From contig JAOUIH010000014.1 in NCBI GenBank assembly GCA_029884165.1, positions 1-57,609 on the forward strand: 57,609 nt of DNA, in the 5' to 3' direction. The notes under the pieces are model-generated. The model saw only the letters and a list, made by a program, of their open reading frames with translations, was not told the DNA's origin and made no database searches. Source of the DNA: Gammaproteobacteria bacterium. GTDB lineage: Bacteria; Pseudomonadota; Gammaproteobacteria; Steroidobacterales; Woeseiaceae. The translations under genes and the position numbers were made by a program. Positions within the stretch are counted from its first letter, which is position 1; every line of letters begins with the position of its first letter. Shown one piece after another: positions 8,064-17,187 of this stretch.

Positions 8064-9104
8064 ATGGCTGTAGATGTCGCTCAGCTATTGTCGTTTACCG
8101 TCAAGAACAATGCATCGGACCTGCACCTGTCCGGCGGCGTTCCGCCGATGATTCGCGTCGATGGCGATATAAAGCGAATCAATATGCCGGCGCTGACGCA
8201 CAAGGATGTCAATAGCATGATTTACGACATCATGAATGACAAGCAGCGGAAGGACTACGAAGAGTTCCTGGAGACCGATTTTTCCTTCGAGATACCCAAG
8301 CTCGCCCGCTTCCGCGTGAACGCATTCAACCAGAATCGCGGTTCGGCCGCCGTGTTCCGAACCATTCCGTCGGAAATACTGACGCTGGACGACCTGGGCG
8401 CGCCGAAAATATTCAAGGACATCTCGATGCATCCGCGCGGGCTCGTGCTGGTCACTGGCCCGACCGGGTCCGGCAAGTCGACGACCCTGGCCGCGATGAT
8501 CGACTACGTTAACGACAACAAGCCGGACCACATACTGACGATCGAGGACCCGATCGAGTTCGTGCACGAGAGCAAGCGTTCGCTGATAAACCAGCGCGAA
8601 GTGCATCGCGATACGCTCGGGTTCAACGAGGCACTGCGTTCGGCTCTGCGCGAGGACCCCGACGTCATTCTCGTGGGCGAACTTCGCGATCTAGAGACGA
8701 TTCGGCTGGCCCTGACGGCCGCCGAAACGGGCCACCTGGTATTCGGCACGCTGCACACGAGTTCGGCGGCCAAGACGATTGACCGCATCGTCGATGTCTT
8801 CCCGGCCGCTGAAAAGGAAATGGTACGCGCAATGCTGTCGGAGTCATTGCGCGCCGTCATCTCGCAGACACTGCTCAAGCGCATCGGCGGCGGCCGCATA
8901 GCGGCTCACGAGATCATGATCGGCACACCGGCTATCCGGAACCTGATTCGCGAAGGCAAGATCGCCCAGATGTACTCGGCGATTCAGACTGGCCTGGCAT
9001 CGGGAATGCAGACGCTGGACCAGAACCTGGCCGAATTGATGGCCAAGGGGCTTATCAGCAAGGAAGAAGCCAGGTTCAAGGCAGTCAACAAGGAAAACTT
9101 TTGA
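8064..9104 (+). CDS. pilT: Type IV pilus retraction ATPase PilT
   Basis: A 346-residue hexameric AAA-like motor that depolymerises type IV pili for twitching motility. An N-terminal PAS-like domain (ASDLHLSGGVPPMIRVDG) precedes the RecA-like domain with Walker A GPTGSGKST (about residues 132-140), the Asp box HILTIEDPIEF, Walker B DVILVGELRD and the His box TGHLVFGTLHT. The PilT-specific C-terminal AIRNLIREGK is intact. AGAGGA precedes the ATG. Two further paralogues follow within 45 and 25 nt, which suggests one operon. Confidence 0.96.
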   Translation: MAVDVAQLLSFTVKNNASDLHLSGGVPPMIRVDGDIKRINMPALTHKDVNSMIYDIMNDKQRKDYEEFLETDFSFEIPKLARFRVNAFNQNRGSAAVFRTIPSEILTLDDLGAPKIFKDISMHPRGLVLVTGPTGSGKSTTLAAMIDYVNDNKPDHILTIEDPIEFVHESKRSLINQREVHRDTLGFNEALRSALREDPDVILVGELRDLETIRLALTAAETGHLVFGTLHTSSAAKTIDRIVDVFPAAEKEMVRAMLSESLRAVISQTLLKRIGGGRIAAHEIMIGTPAIRNLIREGKIAQMYSAIQTGLASGMQTLDQNLAELMAKGLISKEEARFKAVNKENF

Positions 9105-9146
9105 CGATAGCCGGGGGAAGACCGGCCGTCTGACGGGAGGCAGGCA

Positions 9147-10304
9147 ATGGATCGCGAACAAGCAGTCAGGCTTACACAGAATCTGCTCAGGAAAATGGTC
9201 GAGAAGGACGGCTCGGACCTTTTCGTTACTGCGGGGTTCCCGCCCGCTATCAAAGTAGACGGGCAGATATACAAGGCGACGGATACGGCGCTGTCGCCCG
9301 AGCAATCCTCGATGATGGTTCGTTCCCTGATGAACGACAAGCAGGTCAAGGAATTCGACGCGACGAAAGAATGCAACTTCGCGATCAGCCCGCAGGGCAT
9401 CGGCCGTTTCCGTGTCAGCGCGTTCATTCAGCAGGGTAATGCGGGCGCTGTTCTGCGTACGATCACGACGGAGATTCCGACGTTCGAAGATCTCGACCTG
9501 CCCCCTATCCTGAAAGATGTGGTCATGAACAAGCGGGGTCTGGTGATCGTCGTGGGCGGAACCGGTTCCGGTAAGTCGACGACACTGGCCGCGATGATCG
9601 GGCATCGCAACGAAAACTCGAAAGGGCACATAATTTCGATCGAGGACCCGATCGAATACGTTCACCCGCACAGGGGCTGCGTGATCACCCAGCGAGAAGT
9701 CGGCGTCGACACTGATTCCTGGCACGCAGCGCTGAAGAACACGCTGCGACAGGCGCCGGACGTAATCATGATCGGCGAAATTCGAGACCGTGAAACCATG
9801 GAGTACGGAATCCAGTTCTCGGAGACCGGCCACCTGTGCCTTGCAACGCTGCACGCGAACAGCGCCAACCAGGCGCTGGACCGCATTATCAATTTCTTCC
9901 CGGAGGAGCGGCGCCAGCAGTTGCTGATGGACCTGTCACTGAACATGCGCGCATTCGTTTCGCAAAGACTCATTCCGCGCGAAGGCGGCGTGGGACGGAT
10001 CGCTGCATTGGAGATCATGCTTAACACGCCGCTGATCGCTGACCTGATATTCAAAGGCGAGGTCGGCCACATTAAGGAGATAATGGCGAAGTCCACCCGG
10101 CTCGGCATGCAGACTTTCGACCAGGCACTGTTCGGCCTGTTTGAAGAAGCGGTTATTTCCTACGAGGAGGCGATGCGCAACGCCGATTCGAAGAACGAAC
10201 TGCGCCTGAAGATCAAGCTCGAGAGCAAGCGGGATGCCTCGCTCGCAGACCAGCAGTCGGACAGCCTGCGCATCGTCGAAGAGGATACGGCCCGGACCTT
10301 CTGA
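9147..10304 (+). CDS. pilU: PilT/PilU-type retraction ATPase (PilU)
   Basis: A 385-residue accessory retraction motor that works with PilT to retract pili under load. Motifs are GSDLFVTAGFPPAIKVDG (N-terminal domain), Walker A GGTGSGKST (about residue 137), HIISIEDPIEYVHP, Walker B DVIMIGEIRD and the His box CLATLHANS. The C-terminal tail (about residues 345-385) is longer than PilT and hydrophilic, as is typical for PilU. A strong ribosome binding site (GGGAGG) precedes the ATG. It is the middle of three tandem paralogues. Confidence 0.9.
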   Translation: MDREQAVRLTQNLLRKMVEKDGSDLFVTAGFPPAIKVDGQIYKATDTALSPEQSSMMVRSLMNDKQVKEFDATKECNFAISPQGIGRFRVSAFIQQGNAGAVLRTITTEIPTFEDLDLPPILKDVVMNKRGLVIVVGGTGSGKSTTLAAMIGHRNENSKGHIISIEDPIEYVHPHRGCVITQREVGVDTDSWHAALKNTLRQAPDVIMIGEIRDRETMEYGIQFSETGHLCLATLHANSANQALDRIINFFPEERRQQLLMDLSLNMRAFVSQRLIPREGGVGRIAALEIMLNTPLIADLIFKGEVGHIKEIMAKSTRLGMQTFDQALFGLFEEAVISYEEAMRNADSKNELRLKIKLESKRDASLADQQSDSLRIVEEDTARTF

Positions 10305-10324
10305 GCCGTCGGCATGGATAAGCT

Positions 10325-11383
10325 ATGAACGTCAAACCACTTTTCAAACTGATGGTCGAGAAGAAGGCGTCGGACCTGTTTTTCGCGCCTTTCGCACCGG
10401 CCAAGATCAAGATTGACGGCAAGATCATGCCGGTCAACAAGCTCGAGATGACGCCCAAGATGGTAAAACAGGCGGCGATCGAGCTGATGGACGAGGACCT
10501 GCTGGAAACGTTCACCCGCGAGCTCGAGGTCGACTTCGCGATCTCGGAGCCCGGCCTGGGGCGCTTCCGCGTCAATGTCTTCCACCAGCGCGGCAACGTC
10601 GCCATGGTATTGCGCTACATCACCTCGGAGATGCCGAACCTGGACGAGCTCGGCATGCCGGACCAGCTCAAGGAGCTGGTGATGCTGAAACGCGGCCTCG
10701 TGCTGATGGTCGGAGCCGCCGGCAATGGCAAATCGACTACGCTGGCGGCGATGATCGATTACCGTAACGAGAATTCCTCGTCACACATCATCACGATTGA
10801 AGACCCGATAGAGTTCCTGCATCCGAACAAGCAGTCGATCGTCAACCAGCGTGAGGTCGGCCTAGATACCAAGTCTTACGGACGTGCGCTGCGCAGTGCG
10901 ATGCGCGCGGCGCCCGATGTCATCCAGATCGGCGAGATCCGCGACCGCGAGTCCATGCAGTCGGCCATCGACATGGCCGGCACGGGCCACCTCGTGCTGG
11001 CGACCCTACATGCCAATAACTCCCCGGAAACACTGGACCGAATCATCAACATGTTTCCGCAGGAACAACATTCGCAGGTGTTCATGGATCTCGCGCATTA
11101 CCTTCGAGCGATCATCTCGCAGCGGCTAGTGCGTGCGCGGAACGGCAAGCGGGTCGCCGCGGTCGAGCTGATGCTGAATACGCCGCATATCCGCGACCTC
11201 GTTCTCCGCGGCGACATTTCCTCGGTCAAGGAAGCGTTGCAGCAGAGCGGCGAGCGCGGCGTCCAGAATTTCGACGACGCGCTGCTGAGTCTGTACAAGG
11301 CCGGTACGATCACGCTCGAGGAAGCTATGATGCATGCCGACTCGCGCGCGAATCTCGAGGCCAAGGTCAACTACGGCGGCTGA
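10325..11383 (+). CDS. Third PilT/PilU-family ATPase (PilU-like paralogue)
   Basis: A 352-residue PilT/PilU-family ATPase, distinct from both preceding paralogues. Its Walker A reads GAAGNGKST, still satisfying GxxxxGK[ST] but lacking the usual T-G-S core. The other boxes are intact: HIITIEDPIEFLHP, DVIQIGEIRD and LVLATLHANN. The start (KKASDLFFAPFAPAKIKIDG) resembles PilU more than PilT. It begins 20 nt after pilU and ends before a terminator, closing the operon. It could act as a second PilU, a motor for another pilus, or a modulator; sequence alone does not decide. Confidence 0.88.
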   Translation: MNVKPLFKLMVEKKASDLFFAPFAPAKIKIDGKIMPVNKLEMTPKMVKQAAIELMDEDLLETFTRELEVDFAISEPGLGRFRVNVFHQRGNVAMVLRYITSEMPNLDELGMPDQLKELVMLKRGLVLMVGAAGNGKSTTLAAMIDYRNENSSSHIITIEDPIEFLHPNKQSIVNQREVGLDTKSYGRALRSAMRAAPDVIQIGEIRDRESMQSAIDMAGTGHLVLATLHANNSPETLDRIINMFPQEQHSQVFMDLAHYLRAIISQRLVRARNGKRVAAVELMLNTPHIRDLVLRGDISSVKEALQQSGERGVQNFDDALLSLYKAGTITLEEAMMHADSRANLEAKVNYGG

Positions 11384-11407
11384 TCCCGTCGCTTGCGCAC
11401 AGGGAAG

Positions 11408-11431
11408 CGGCGTCGGTCGGGCGCCGTTTTT
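11408..11431 (+). terminator. Rho-independent terminator after the pil ATPase operon
   Basis: A five-base-pair stem CGGCG/CGCCG (11408-11412 with 11422-11426) with a nine-base loop is followed by five T (11427-11431). It sits 25 nt after the last ATPase stop and points rightward. Confidence 0.55.
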
Positions 11432-11526
11432 CGTTCCGGCGGCGATCGGCAGAATCATCGGCGTCATGGCATACGCGGGTACCCGCTTCGAAACCTCACG
11501 CATCGCTCACCCCGTGGCGGCGGCCT

Positions 11527-12270
11527 TCAGGTCCTGAGTATGCCGCGCCGGGGCCTGCCCGTCGCATATGTCTCGCTGGTCACCGGGGCGCCGGCGTCGA
11601 GCAGGGCCTGTCGATGTTCGCCGATCGGCGTGCGTAACGACAACTCCTCGAATGGCCGTAGCGAAGAGAATGCCGGGTGATCGAGGACGTGATCGGCAAA
11701 GTGCCGGGTTCGGGGCCACCGGGACGGGTCGACCTCGTACTTCGAAAACGAGGCGTTGCGAAAAAAACTCGCAATTGCAATGTCCGCGATCGAGATAGCC
11801 CCGAACAGGTAGCCGGCGGTCGGAAGGCGCGCCTCCAGGTAGTCGAGTATCGACGGAATTTCGCGGTCGATCGTGTGGCGAAGCTGAATCTCGTCGACCG
11901 CCTGGCCCCAGACGAAGCGGTTGATGACGAGGTTGTTGAACAGGCGCCAGATGAATACCTCGCCCATGCGGCTGTCGGCAAACTCCTCGAGCCAGCGAGC
12001 GTTGGCCCGGAGTTCGGCGCTGGCCGGAAGCAGCGCCGGTTCGGGGAAGCGATCCTCGAGGAACTCGCAGATCACGGTGGAGTCCGGCAGCGCAACCCGG
12101 TCATCGATGTATACGGGTATCCTTCGCAGCGGGCTGACTCTCGAGAACTCGTCGTTGCCGAAGAAAGGAACAATTGGATCGATGCGGTAGTCCACGCCCT
12201 TTATCTGCAGGCAGACCAGGGTTTTTCGAACGTATGGCGAAAGGTAGGATCCGATGATTGTGACGGACAT
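11527..12270 (-). CDS. Glutathione S-transferase family protein
   Basis: A 247-residue protein with an N-terminal thioredoxin-like GST domain (SYLSPYVRKTLVCL as the active-site region, RRIPVYIDD with the conserved cis-Pro, and LPDSTVICEFLEDRFPE for gamma-glutamyl binding). An all-helical C-terminal domain follows, containing the capping motif SIADIAIASFF. Substrate is unknown. The ATG at 12270 is used because it places the beta strand VTIIGS at the N-terminus as in relatives. It is convergent with the pil ATPase operon and lies 51 nt downstream of the serine-hydrolase pseudogene on the same strand. Confidence 0.85.
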   Translation of the reverse strand: MSVTIIGSYLSPYVRKTLVCLQIKGVDYRIDPIVPFFGNDEFSRVSPLRRIPVYIDDRVALPDSTVICEFLEDRFPEPALLPASAELRANARWLEEFADSRMGEVFIWRLFNNLVINRFVWGQAVDEIQLRHTIDREIPSILDYLEARLPTAGYLFGAISIADIAIASFFRNASFSKYEVDPSRWPRTRHFADHVLDHPAFSSLRPFEELSLRTPIGEHRQALLDAGAPVTSETYATGRPRRGILRT

Positions 12271-12321
12271 GCGCCGTTGTCCCCCCCGCATTGTGATCCC
12301 GCAAAACACAGCGGGGCGACT

Positions 12322-13600
12322 TCAGTCATCGATCGCCTGGTATACCAGTGCGCGCAGCTTGCCGTGGTCGTCGATTTCACGCGCCGGTATTAGTTGCGTG
12401 AAATAGACGACGAGCAGGTCCTCGGCGGGATCGACCCAGTACGACGAATGATAAGCGCCGCCCCAGCCATACTCGCCTTCCGAGCCGGGGACGCCGCGCG
12501 AGCCGAGATCCTCGACTACCGAGAAACCGAGCCCGAAGCCGACCCCGTCGCGGAAGGGGACGTCATGCAGGTGGTCGGCGGTCATCAGTTCCACGGTCTT
12601 ACGGGACAGGATCCGCTTGCCGTCCAGTTCCCCGCCGTTCTGCAGCATCTGCAGGAACAGGGCGTAATCGGTCGCAGTCGACAGGAGGCCGGCCCCACCC
12701 GAGTAGCTCCTGCGCGGCCCATCGACGTAAGCACCCTGGCCAACCATCCCGCCGTTGGCAGGAGCCCGCTCGAGGCTGCCATCCTCGCCGGCCGAGTAGA
12801 CAACCGCGAGCCGATCCCGCTTTTCGGGCGGCAGGTAGAAGTGCGTATCTCGCATGCCCAGCGGTTCGAAGATCCTGGTTTGCAGGAAATCCGCCAGGCT
12901 CTGGCCAGATGCCTCGTCGATCACGACTCCGAGTATGTCGGTAGAGTAGCCGTACAGCCAAGCGGAACCGGGCTGTGAGTCGAAGGGCAGAGCCGCGATG
13001 CGCTCTACTGTGCTTGCGATGGGTTCGTCCCGGTCGGCGAAATACCACCCCTGGATGCCGGCCTGTTCCCAGAGTTCGGCCGCCGGGCCGTAGCCATAGC
13101 CAATTCCGGCGGTATGCGTCAGGAGGTCACGGATCGAGATCGGGCGGTCTGCGGGCACGATGTCATAGCCGCCGCTTTCGCGCGGTACGGCGACGGTCGT
13201 GTCGGCGAACGCGGGCAGGTAGCTGGCGAGGTGGCCCGTGGTCAGCGGCCGTCCCTCTTCACTGGAGCATCATGATGCCGACACTGACGATCGCCTTCGT
13301 CTGCAACGCGATCCGGAAGATCGAGTCGTGGCGCATCGGCGTGCCGGCCTCTACGTTCGCCAGGCCGAAGGACTCGAGATATGCGATACGTCCATGCCGT
13401 GCGACCAGGGCCACGGCGCCTGCGAGCCGGCCGTCGTCCACGTAGCGCTGCAGGGTGGCAGATACCTGCTCGAGGCGGGTCGGCGACAGGCCGACGTCTG
13501 CGGGTCGAACGGTTTGCAGCCCCTGGCCAGAAGCGAACTCGGCGAACAGCGCCGCCGCCAGCAACGCGATCGTGGCGAGGCGAAGGGAAGGTCGTGCCAT
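12322..13600 (-). pseudogene. Beta-lactamase-class-C-type serine hydrolase, frameshifted and lacking its catalytic serine
   Basis: Two reading frames on the minus strand together make one serine hydrolase of the EstB/class-C beta-lactamase family. The first part (start ATG 13600, MARPSLRLATIALLAAALF... signal peptide) runs to a stop at 13259 after [21 protein letters not shown]. The second part continues in a different frame with [18 protein letters not shown] and on to [15 protein letters not shown] and the Tyr motif GYSTDILG. Removing one T from CAGTGAAGAG restores a continuous MMLQEEGR. In addition the active-site SxxK is LQTK (TTG instead of TCG), so the nucleophile is gone. Two independent lesions argue for decay rather than a read error. 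Confidence 0.85.
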
Positions 13601-13798
13601 CGGCTGCCTACCTGGTCCTGGAACAGTGGGATCGAGTTTTGCAGTGCTCGGCTTCGTCGAAGTATCGAGCCTGGCTGCCCCGCGGCGCAAGCAGGCATCG
13701 GCGCCGTCTCGCCGGCAATCCGTCGAATCGCCGCCCGTTGCAGGCCCGCGCCTCGGTGGCTTCGACGCCGCGGCCGGGCATTGCCGGGGGACGAAGAA
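13601..13798. other. Gap between serine-hydrolase pseudogene and SIMPL gene
   Basis: About 200 nt without a credible gene. It would carry the former promoter of the pseudogene and the 3' end of the SIMPL transcript. I see no T-run terminator or convincing promoter in it. Confidence 0.3.
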
Positions 13799-14515
13799 TC
13801 AATCCGGAGCCAGGTCGAAGGTCGCCGTGACGCTGGCCTCGATCCTGATCTCGCCGGTGCCGTAGGTTTCCGACGCCGGCTGGCCCATACCCATGGCCGC
13901 GTCTGCCATCATGCGTTCCCGGTAAAAGGGCTGCGGGACGGCGACGCCGAGCGTCGTGACCTGCCGGGCGGCCCCGAGCTTCGCACCGAGCGTTTCGGCC
14001 AGCAGCCGGGCATTGGCCTCGGCATCGCGCGCCGCCGCCGCGAGCGCTGCGCGGCGCAGCTCCTTTTCGCGGCTGGACAGGAGTTGCGGCGGCGAGACCT
14101 GGTTGACGCCGGCATCAACGGCTCCCTCCAGCAGTTCGCCCAGCCTGTCGAGATCGGTCAGACTTACCTCGAATTGCCGCTGGACCAGGTAGCCGATCAG
14201 TTCCTGCCTGCGCGCCACGTCATTCCAGCGATATTCCGGGTGGATCGTCAGTCCCGACGAGCGCACGTCCTTGTCTTCCAGGCCGAGCTTTTTAGTGACG
14301 GCGAGGAATGCCCGGGTGACGGTCAGCGCATCGGAACGCGCCTTTTCCATCTCTGCGTGCCGCGCCTCGATCGCCATGTCGACTCGCGCATGGTCCGGCG
14401 CTGCGCTGACTTCGCCGCGCCCGTCGACGGTGACGGTGCGCGGACTATCTTCCGCCGCGGCCGGGGTGGCCAGCATCAGGAATACGCTCAGAGTAGCCAG
14501 GCAAGACCGGTACAT
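13799..14515 (-). CDS. SIMPL domain (DUF541) periplasmic protein
   Basis: A 238-residue protein with a cleavable signal peptide (MYRSCLATLSVFLMLATPAAAE). It is followed by the SIMPL/DUF541 fold: VTVDGRGEVSAAPDHARV near the N-terminus, LTIHPEYRW and LIGYLVQRQFEVSLTDLDRLG in the middle, and GEIRIEASVTATFDL at the end. Family members such as E. coli YggE assemble into periplasmic or outer-membrane rings and influence oxidative stress, but the mechanism is unclear. It is divergent from the P460-like gene. Confidence 0.9.
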   Translation of the reverse strand: MYRSCLATLSVFLMLATPAAAEDSPRTVTVDGRGEVSAAPDHARVDMAIEARHAEMEKARSDALTVTRAFLAVTKKLGLEDKDVRSSGLTIHPEYRWNDVARRQELIGYLVQRQFEVSLTDLDRLGELLEGAVDAGVNQVSPPQLLSSREKELRRAALAAAARDAEANARLLAETLGAKLGAARQVTTLGVAVPQPFYRERMMADAAMGMGQPASETYGTGEIRIEASVTATFDLAPD

Positions 14516-14707
14516 GCAGGAATCCTCCTAGAATATTTGTCGGGCATCCGGGCGGATGTCCGGGCACGGCGTAGTTGGACCGTGCCCACGGTGCTTTCGT
14601 TCGCCTGCCGCATGGGTACTTTTGCTCCGTTCGCCGAGACATTTCAACCGCCCGCTTGATTATCGCCGCGAGCGGGGCGCTAAATGGAGCCCGCACAGGG
14701 AGGGGAA

Positions 14708-15262
14708 ATGAACGGTCGCACTGTAATTGCCGCGGTCGCGCTCGCGACGCTGGCAGGCGCCGCCCAGGGTCTGCGGGTCGTGGCCGTTGCCGACGAGCCT
14801 GTCGAGGTCGAAGTGACGGCGGAAACCTTTGGCTGCATAAGGGACATGACGCCGGTCCGGCATTTCTACGTCGACAACCTGGCGGGCGACCTCGAGGCCA
14901 CGCTCGCGGTCGCCAACTCGCCGACCGGTGGCAAGTATCCGCCCGGCTCGGTCGTACAGCTGATTCCCACCGAAGTCATGGTCAAGCATGGCGAGGGGTG
15001 GAATGCCGCCACCCGGGACTGGGAATTCTTTGAACTCGAGGTATCGCGAGACGGTTCGCGGATTGTGAATCGCGGTTTTGCCGACGTCGTCAATCGATTT
15101 GGAGGCAACTGTTTTGCCTGCCACGTTCGAGCCAGGCCGGAATGGGACCTGATCTGTGAGAAGGACCACGGCTGCGATCCGGTGCCCGTGAGTGCCGAGC
15201 AGATACTCGAGCTGCAGCGTACGGATCCGCGTTGCGGGACGGCGCCGGCCGAGCAGCAGTAA
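14708..15262 (+). CDS. Cytochrome P460-like periplasmic haem protein
   Basis: A 184-residue exported protein. The signal peptide is MNGRTVIAAVALATLAGAAQG. The mature part contains PPGSVVQLIPTEVMVKHG and a single c-type haem site CFACH (about residues 136-140), as in the cytochrome P460 family. Members are small periplasmic haem c proteins; some oxidise hydroxylamine or NO, but many are of unknown function. The ATG at 14708 has a GGGAGGGG ribosome binding site just upstream and gives a complete signal peptide. It is convergent with the pyrK-like gene, 10 nt apart. Confidence 0.75.
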   Translation: MNGRTVIAAVALATLAGAAQGLRVVAVADEPVEVEVTAETFGCIRDMTPVRHFYVDNLAGDLEATLAVANSPTGGKYPPGSVVQLIPTEVMVKHGEGWNAATRDWEFFELEVSRDGSRIVNRGFADVVNRFGGNCFACHVRARPEWDLICEKDHGCDPVPVSAEQILELQRTDPRCGTAPAEQQ

Positions 15263-15272
15263 AGGGGCGGTT

Positions 15273-16163
15273 TCAGGCGGCGGCGAAGACCCGGGCGGCG
15301 TCGAATACCGGCCCGTCAACGCACACGCGTTTCATCGCAGGTCCCTCGTCTGTCTGTACCAGCACGGCGCAGCCGGCGCAGCCACCGACCGCGCAGGCCA
15401 TGTACTCCTCCAGCGAGACCTGGCAGGGCAGGCCGAAGCGAGCGGCAAGTGCCGCAACCGCCTTGAGCATCGGGGTCGGGCCGCACGAGAAAACCTCCAC
15501 TTCGGCCAACGCACTGTCGTCCAGGCTCGCAAGATAGCGCTCGGCCAGGCCGGTGACGTAGCCGCGGTACGTGCCGGGAAAACCGGTGAGGCTCGCGAGT
15601 CGGCCCGCGACACCCCAGTCCTCCAGCAGCCCGAGATTCCGGTCGACATCGGCGTCGATCCAGCCGGCGGCTATTGCGGATCGTCGGAGTTCGAAGGGGA
15701 AAGGCAGCTCGGACCCCATGATGGCCAGCGGTTGCCAGTTCCCGGCATCGTTCAGCAGGGTTTCGGCGAGAAAAATCATCGGCGGGATGCCCACGCCACC
15801 GCCGATCAACAGCGTCCGCGGTCGCTTCGCGTCGGGCCTGAATCCCTTGCCGATCGGGCCCAGGGAGCTCACGCGGTCGCCGGGTTCCTTGTGGCCGAGC
15901 GAGAACAGCCCCTCCCCGACCACCTTGAACAGCACCTCGATCCAGCCCTCGTCCGCATTCGCGCGCATGATCGACAGCGGACGTCGCATCGGGATCGTAT
16001 GATCGCACTGGACATGCACGAAGCTGCCCGCTGTCGCCCGGGTGGCGCACTTCGGCGAACGCAGGCGCAGGATAAACTGGCCGCCGGGATGCCTGTCGAT
16101 CGAAAGGACTTCCGCGTCCTCGACGAAAATTGTGCCGCGGTGCGGCCGGGCGGGGTCGCTCAT
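15273..16163 (-). CDS. PyrK-like FAD/[2Fe-2S] dihydroorotate dehydrogenase electron-transfer subunit
   Basis: A 296-residue flavoprotein reductase of the PyrK type, which would pass electrons from a dihydroorotate dehydrogenase to NAD+. The FAD site is IPMRRPLSIMRAN, the NAD site LLIGGGVGIPPMIFLAE, and the [2Fe-2S] cysteines lie in ACAVGGCAGCAVLVQ with a fourth Cys in KRVCVDGP. It starts 7 nt after pyrB in the same operon. Most gammaproteobacteria use a membrane class-2 PyrD that needs no PyrK, and no class-1B pyrD is visible, so its partner is unknown. The assignment is from domain layout and neighbourhood. Confidence 0.75.
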   Translation of the reverse strand: MSDPARPHRGTIFVEDAEVLSIDRHPGGQFILRLRSPKCATRATAGSFVHVQCDHTIPMRRPLSIMRANADEGWIEVLFKVVGEGLFSLGHKEPGDRVSSLGPIGKGFRPDAKRPRTLLIGGGVGIPPMIFLAETLLNDAGNWQPLAIMGSELPFPFELRRSAIAAGWIDADVDRNLGLLEDWGVAGRLASLTGFPGTYRGYVTGLAERYLASLDDSALAEVEVFSCGPTPMLKAVAALAARFGLPCQVSLEEYMACAVGGCAGCAVLVQTDEGPAMKRVCVDGPVFDAARVFAAA

Positions 16164-16170
16164 GGCCGGC

Positions 16171-17175
16171 TCATCGCTGTTCGCGGGCAGCCATTACCGA
16201 GGCCAGCACGGCCATCCGGACTGCGACCCCGTTGGTCACCTGCCGCGTGATCCGCGACTGCGGACCGTCGGCAAGCGATGACTCGATTTCGATACCGCGA
16301 TTCATGGGGCCCGGATGCATGACGATTGCGCCCTTCGCAGCGCGTTTCATGCGCTCGTGGGTGACGCCGAAGCGGGCGTAATATTCGTCGATGCTGGGAA
16401 TTCCCTCGTAGCTGCCGATACGCTCGCGCTGGATGCGCAAAGCCATCACGACGTCAGCGCCGCGCATGGCGGCGTCCAGATCGTTCGTCAGCGTCGCGCC
16501 CGGGAAGTCCGCCGGCGAAGGCGCAAAGGCGTCCGGTGACACCAGGCAGAGCTCGCCGACGGCCAGTGTGTTGAGCCCTTCAGCGGCCGACCGGGCGACG
16601 CGTGAGTGTGCGATATCGCCGACGATCACGACCTTGAGATCTTCGAAGCGTCCCTTGGCCTGGCGCATGGTCAGCAGGTCCAGTAGTCCCTGCGTCGGGT
16701 GCGAAATGTGCGCTTCGCCGCCGTTCAATACGCTGACGTGATCGTGGACGTGCCGCGCGATAAAGCTCGTAACGCCGGCTCCGGCGTCGCGAACCACGAA
16801 CACATCGATCTGCATCGCCTGCAGGGAATAAATCGTGTCGAGGACGCTCTCTCCCTTCTTGCGCGAGGACATGTTGACGTCGAGATTCAGTACGTCCGCG
16901 CCTAGCCGCTTGGCGGCGAGTTCGAAGGAGGCACGCGTGCGCGTGCTGGGCTCGAAGAACAGGTTCGCGACAGTGCGGCCGCGCAGCGCGCTGCTCCGGA
17001 TCACCGGCTGGTGGAGCGGGCTCAGGTAGCTCTCCGCCAGGTCCAGCAACTCGGTCAGCCCGACGCGGGAAAGCCCCTTGAGCGTCAGCAGGTGTCGCAG
17101 GCGGCCATTGGCGTCGAGTTGCAGCTCGCTGGCGTCAGGCAGTCCGGTGGCGGCGGTTTTCGGCGATGCGCTCAT
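16171..17175 (-). CDS. pyrB: Aspartate carbamoyltransferase catalytic subunit
   Basis: A 334-residue enzyme that joins carbamoyl phosphate and aspartate, the first committed step of pyrimidine synthesis. The carbamoyl-phosphate motif FFEPSTRTRASFELAAKRLG and the aspartate-domain motifs HPTQGLLDLLTM, VGDIAHSRVARS and MHPGPMNRGIE are intact. It is the class whose gene follows yqgE-ruvX in gammaproteobacteria. The regulatory subunit PyrI is not present nearby. RuvX lies 12 nt upstream and a PyrK-like gene 7 nt downstream. Confidence 0.96.
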   Translation of the reverse strand: MSASPKTAATGLPDASELQLDANGRLRHLLTLKGLSRVGLTELLDLAESYLSPLHQPVIRSSALRGRTVANLFFEPSTRTRASFELAAKRLGADVLNLDVNMSSRKKGESVLDTIYSLQAMQIDVFVVRDAGAGVTSFIARHVHDHVSVLNGGEAHISHPTQGLLDLLTMRQAKGRFEDLKVVIVGDIAHSRVARSAAEGLNTLAVGELCLVSPDAFAPSPADFPGATLTNDLDAAMRGADVVMALRIQRERIGSYEGIPSIDEYYARFGVTHERMKRAAKGAIVMHPGPMNRGIEIESSLADGPQSRITRQVTNGVAVRMAVLASVMAAREQR

Positions 17176-17187
17176 CGGTCGCGGATT

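Noticed and set aside
13238..14659. Open rightward frame of 473 codons over the SIMPL gene and the serine hydrolase
   Set aside because: It is antisense to two recognisable proteins and has a composition typical of shadow frames.
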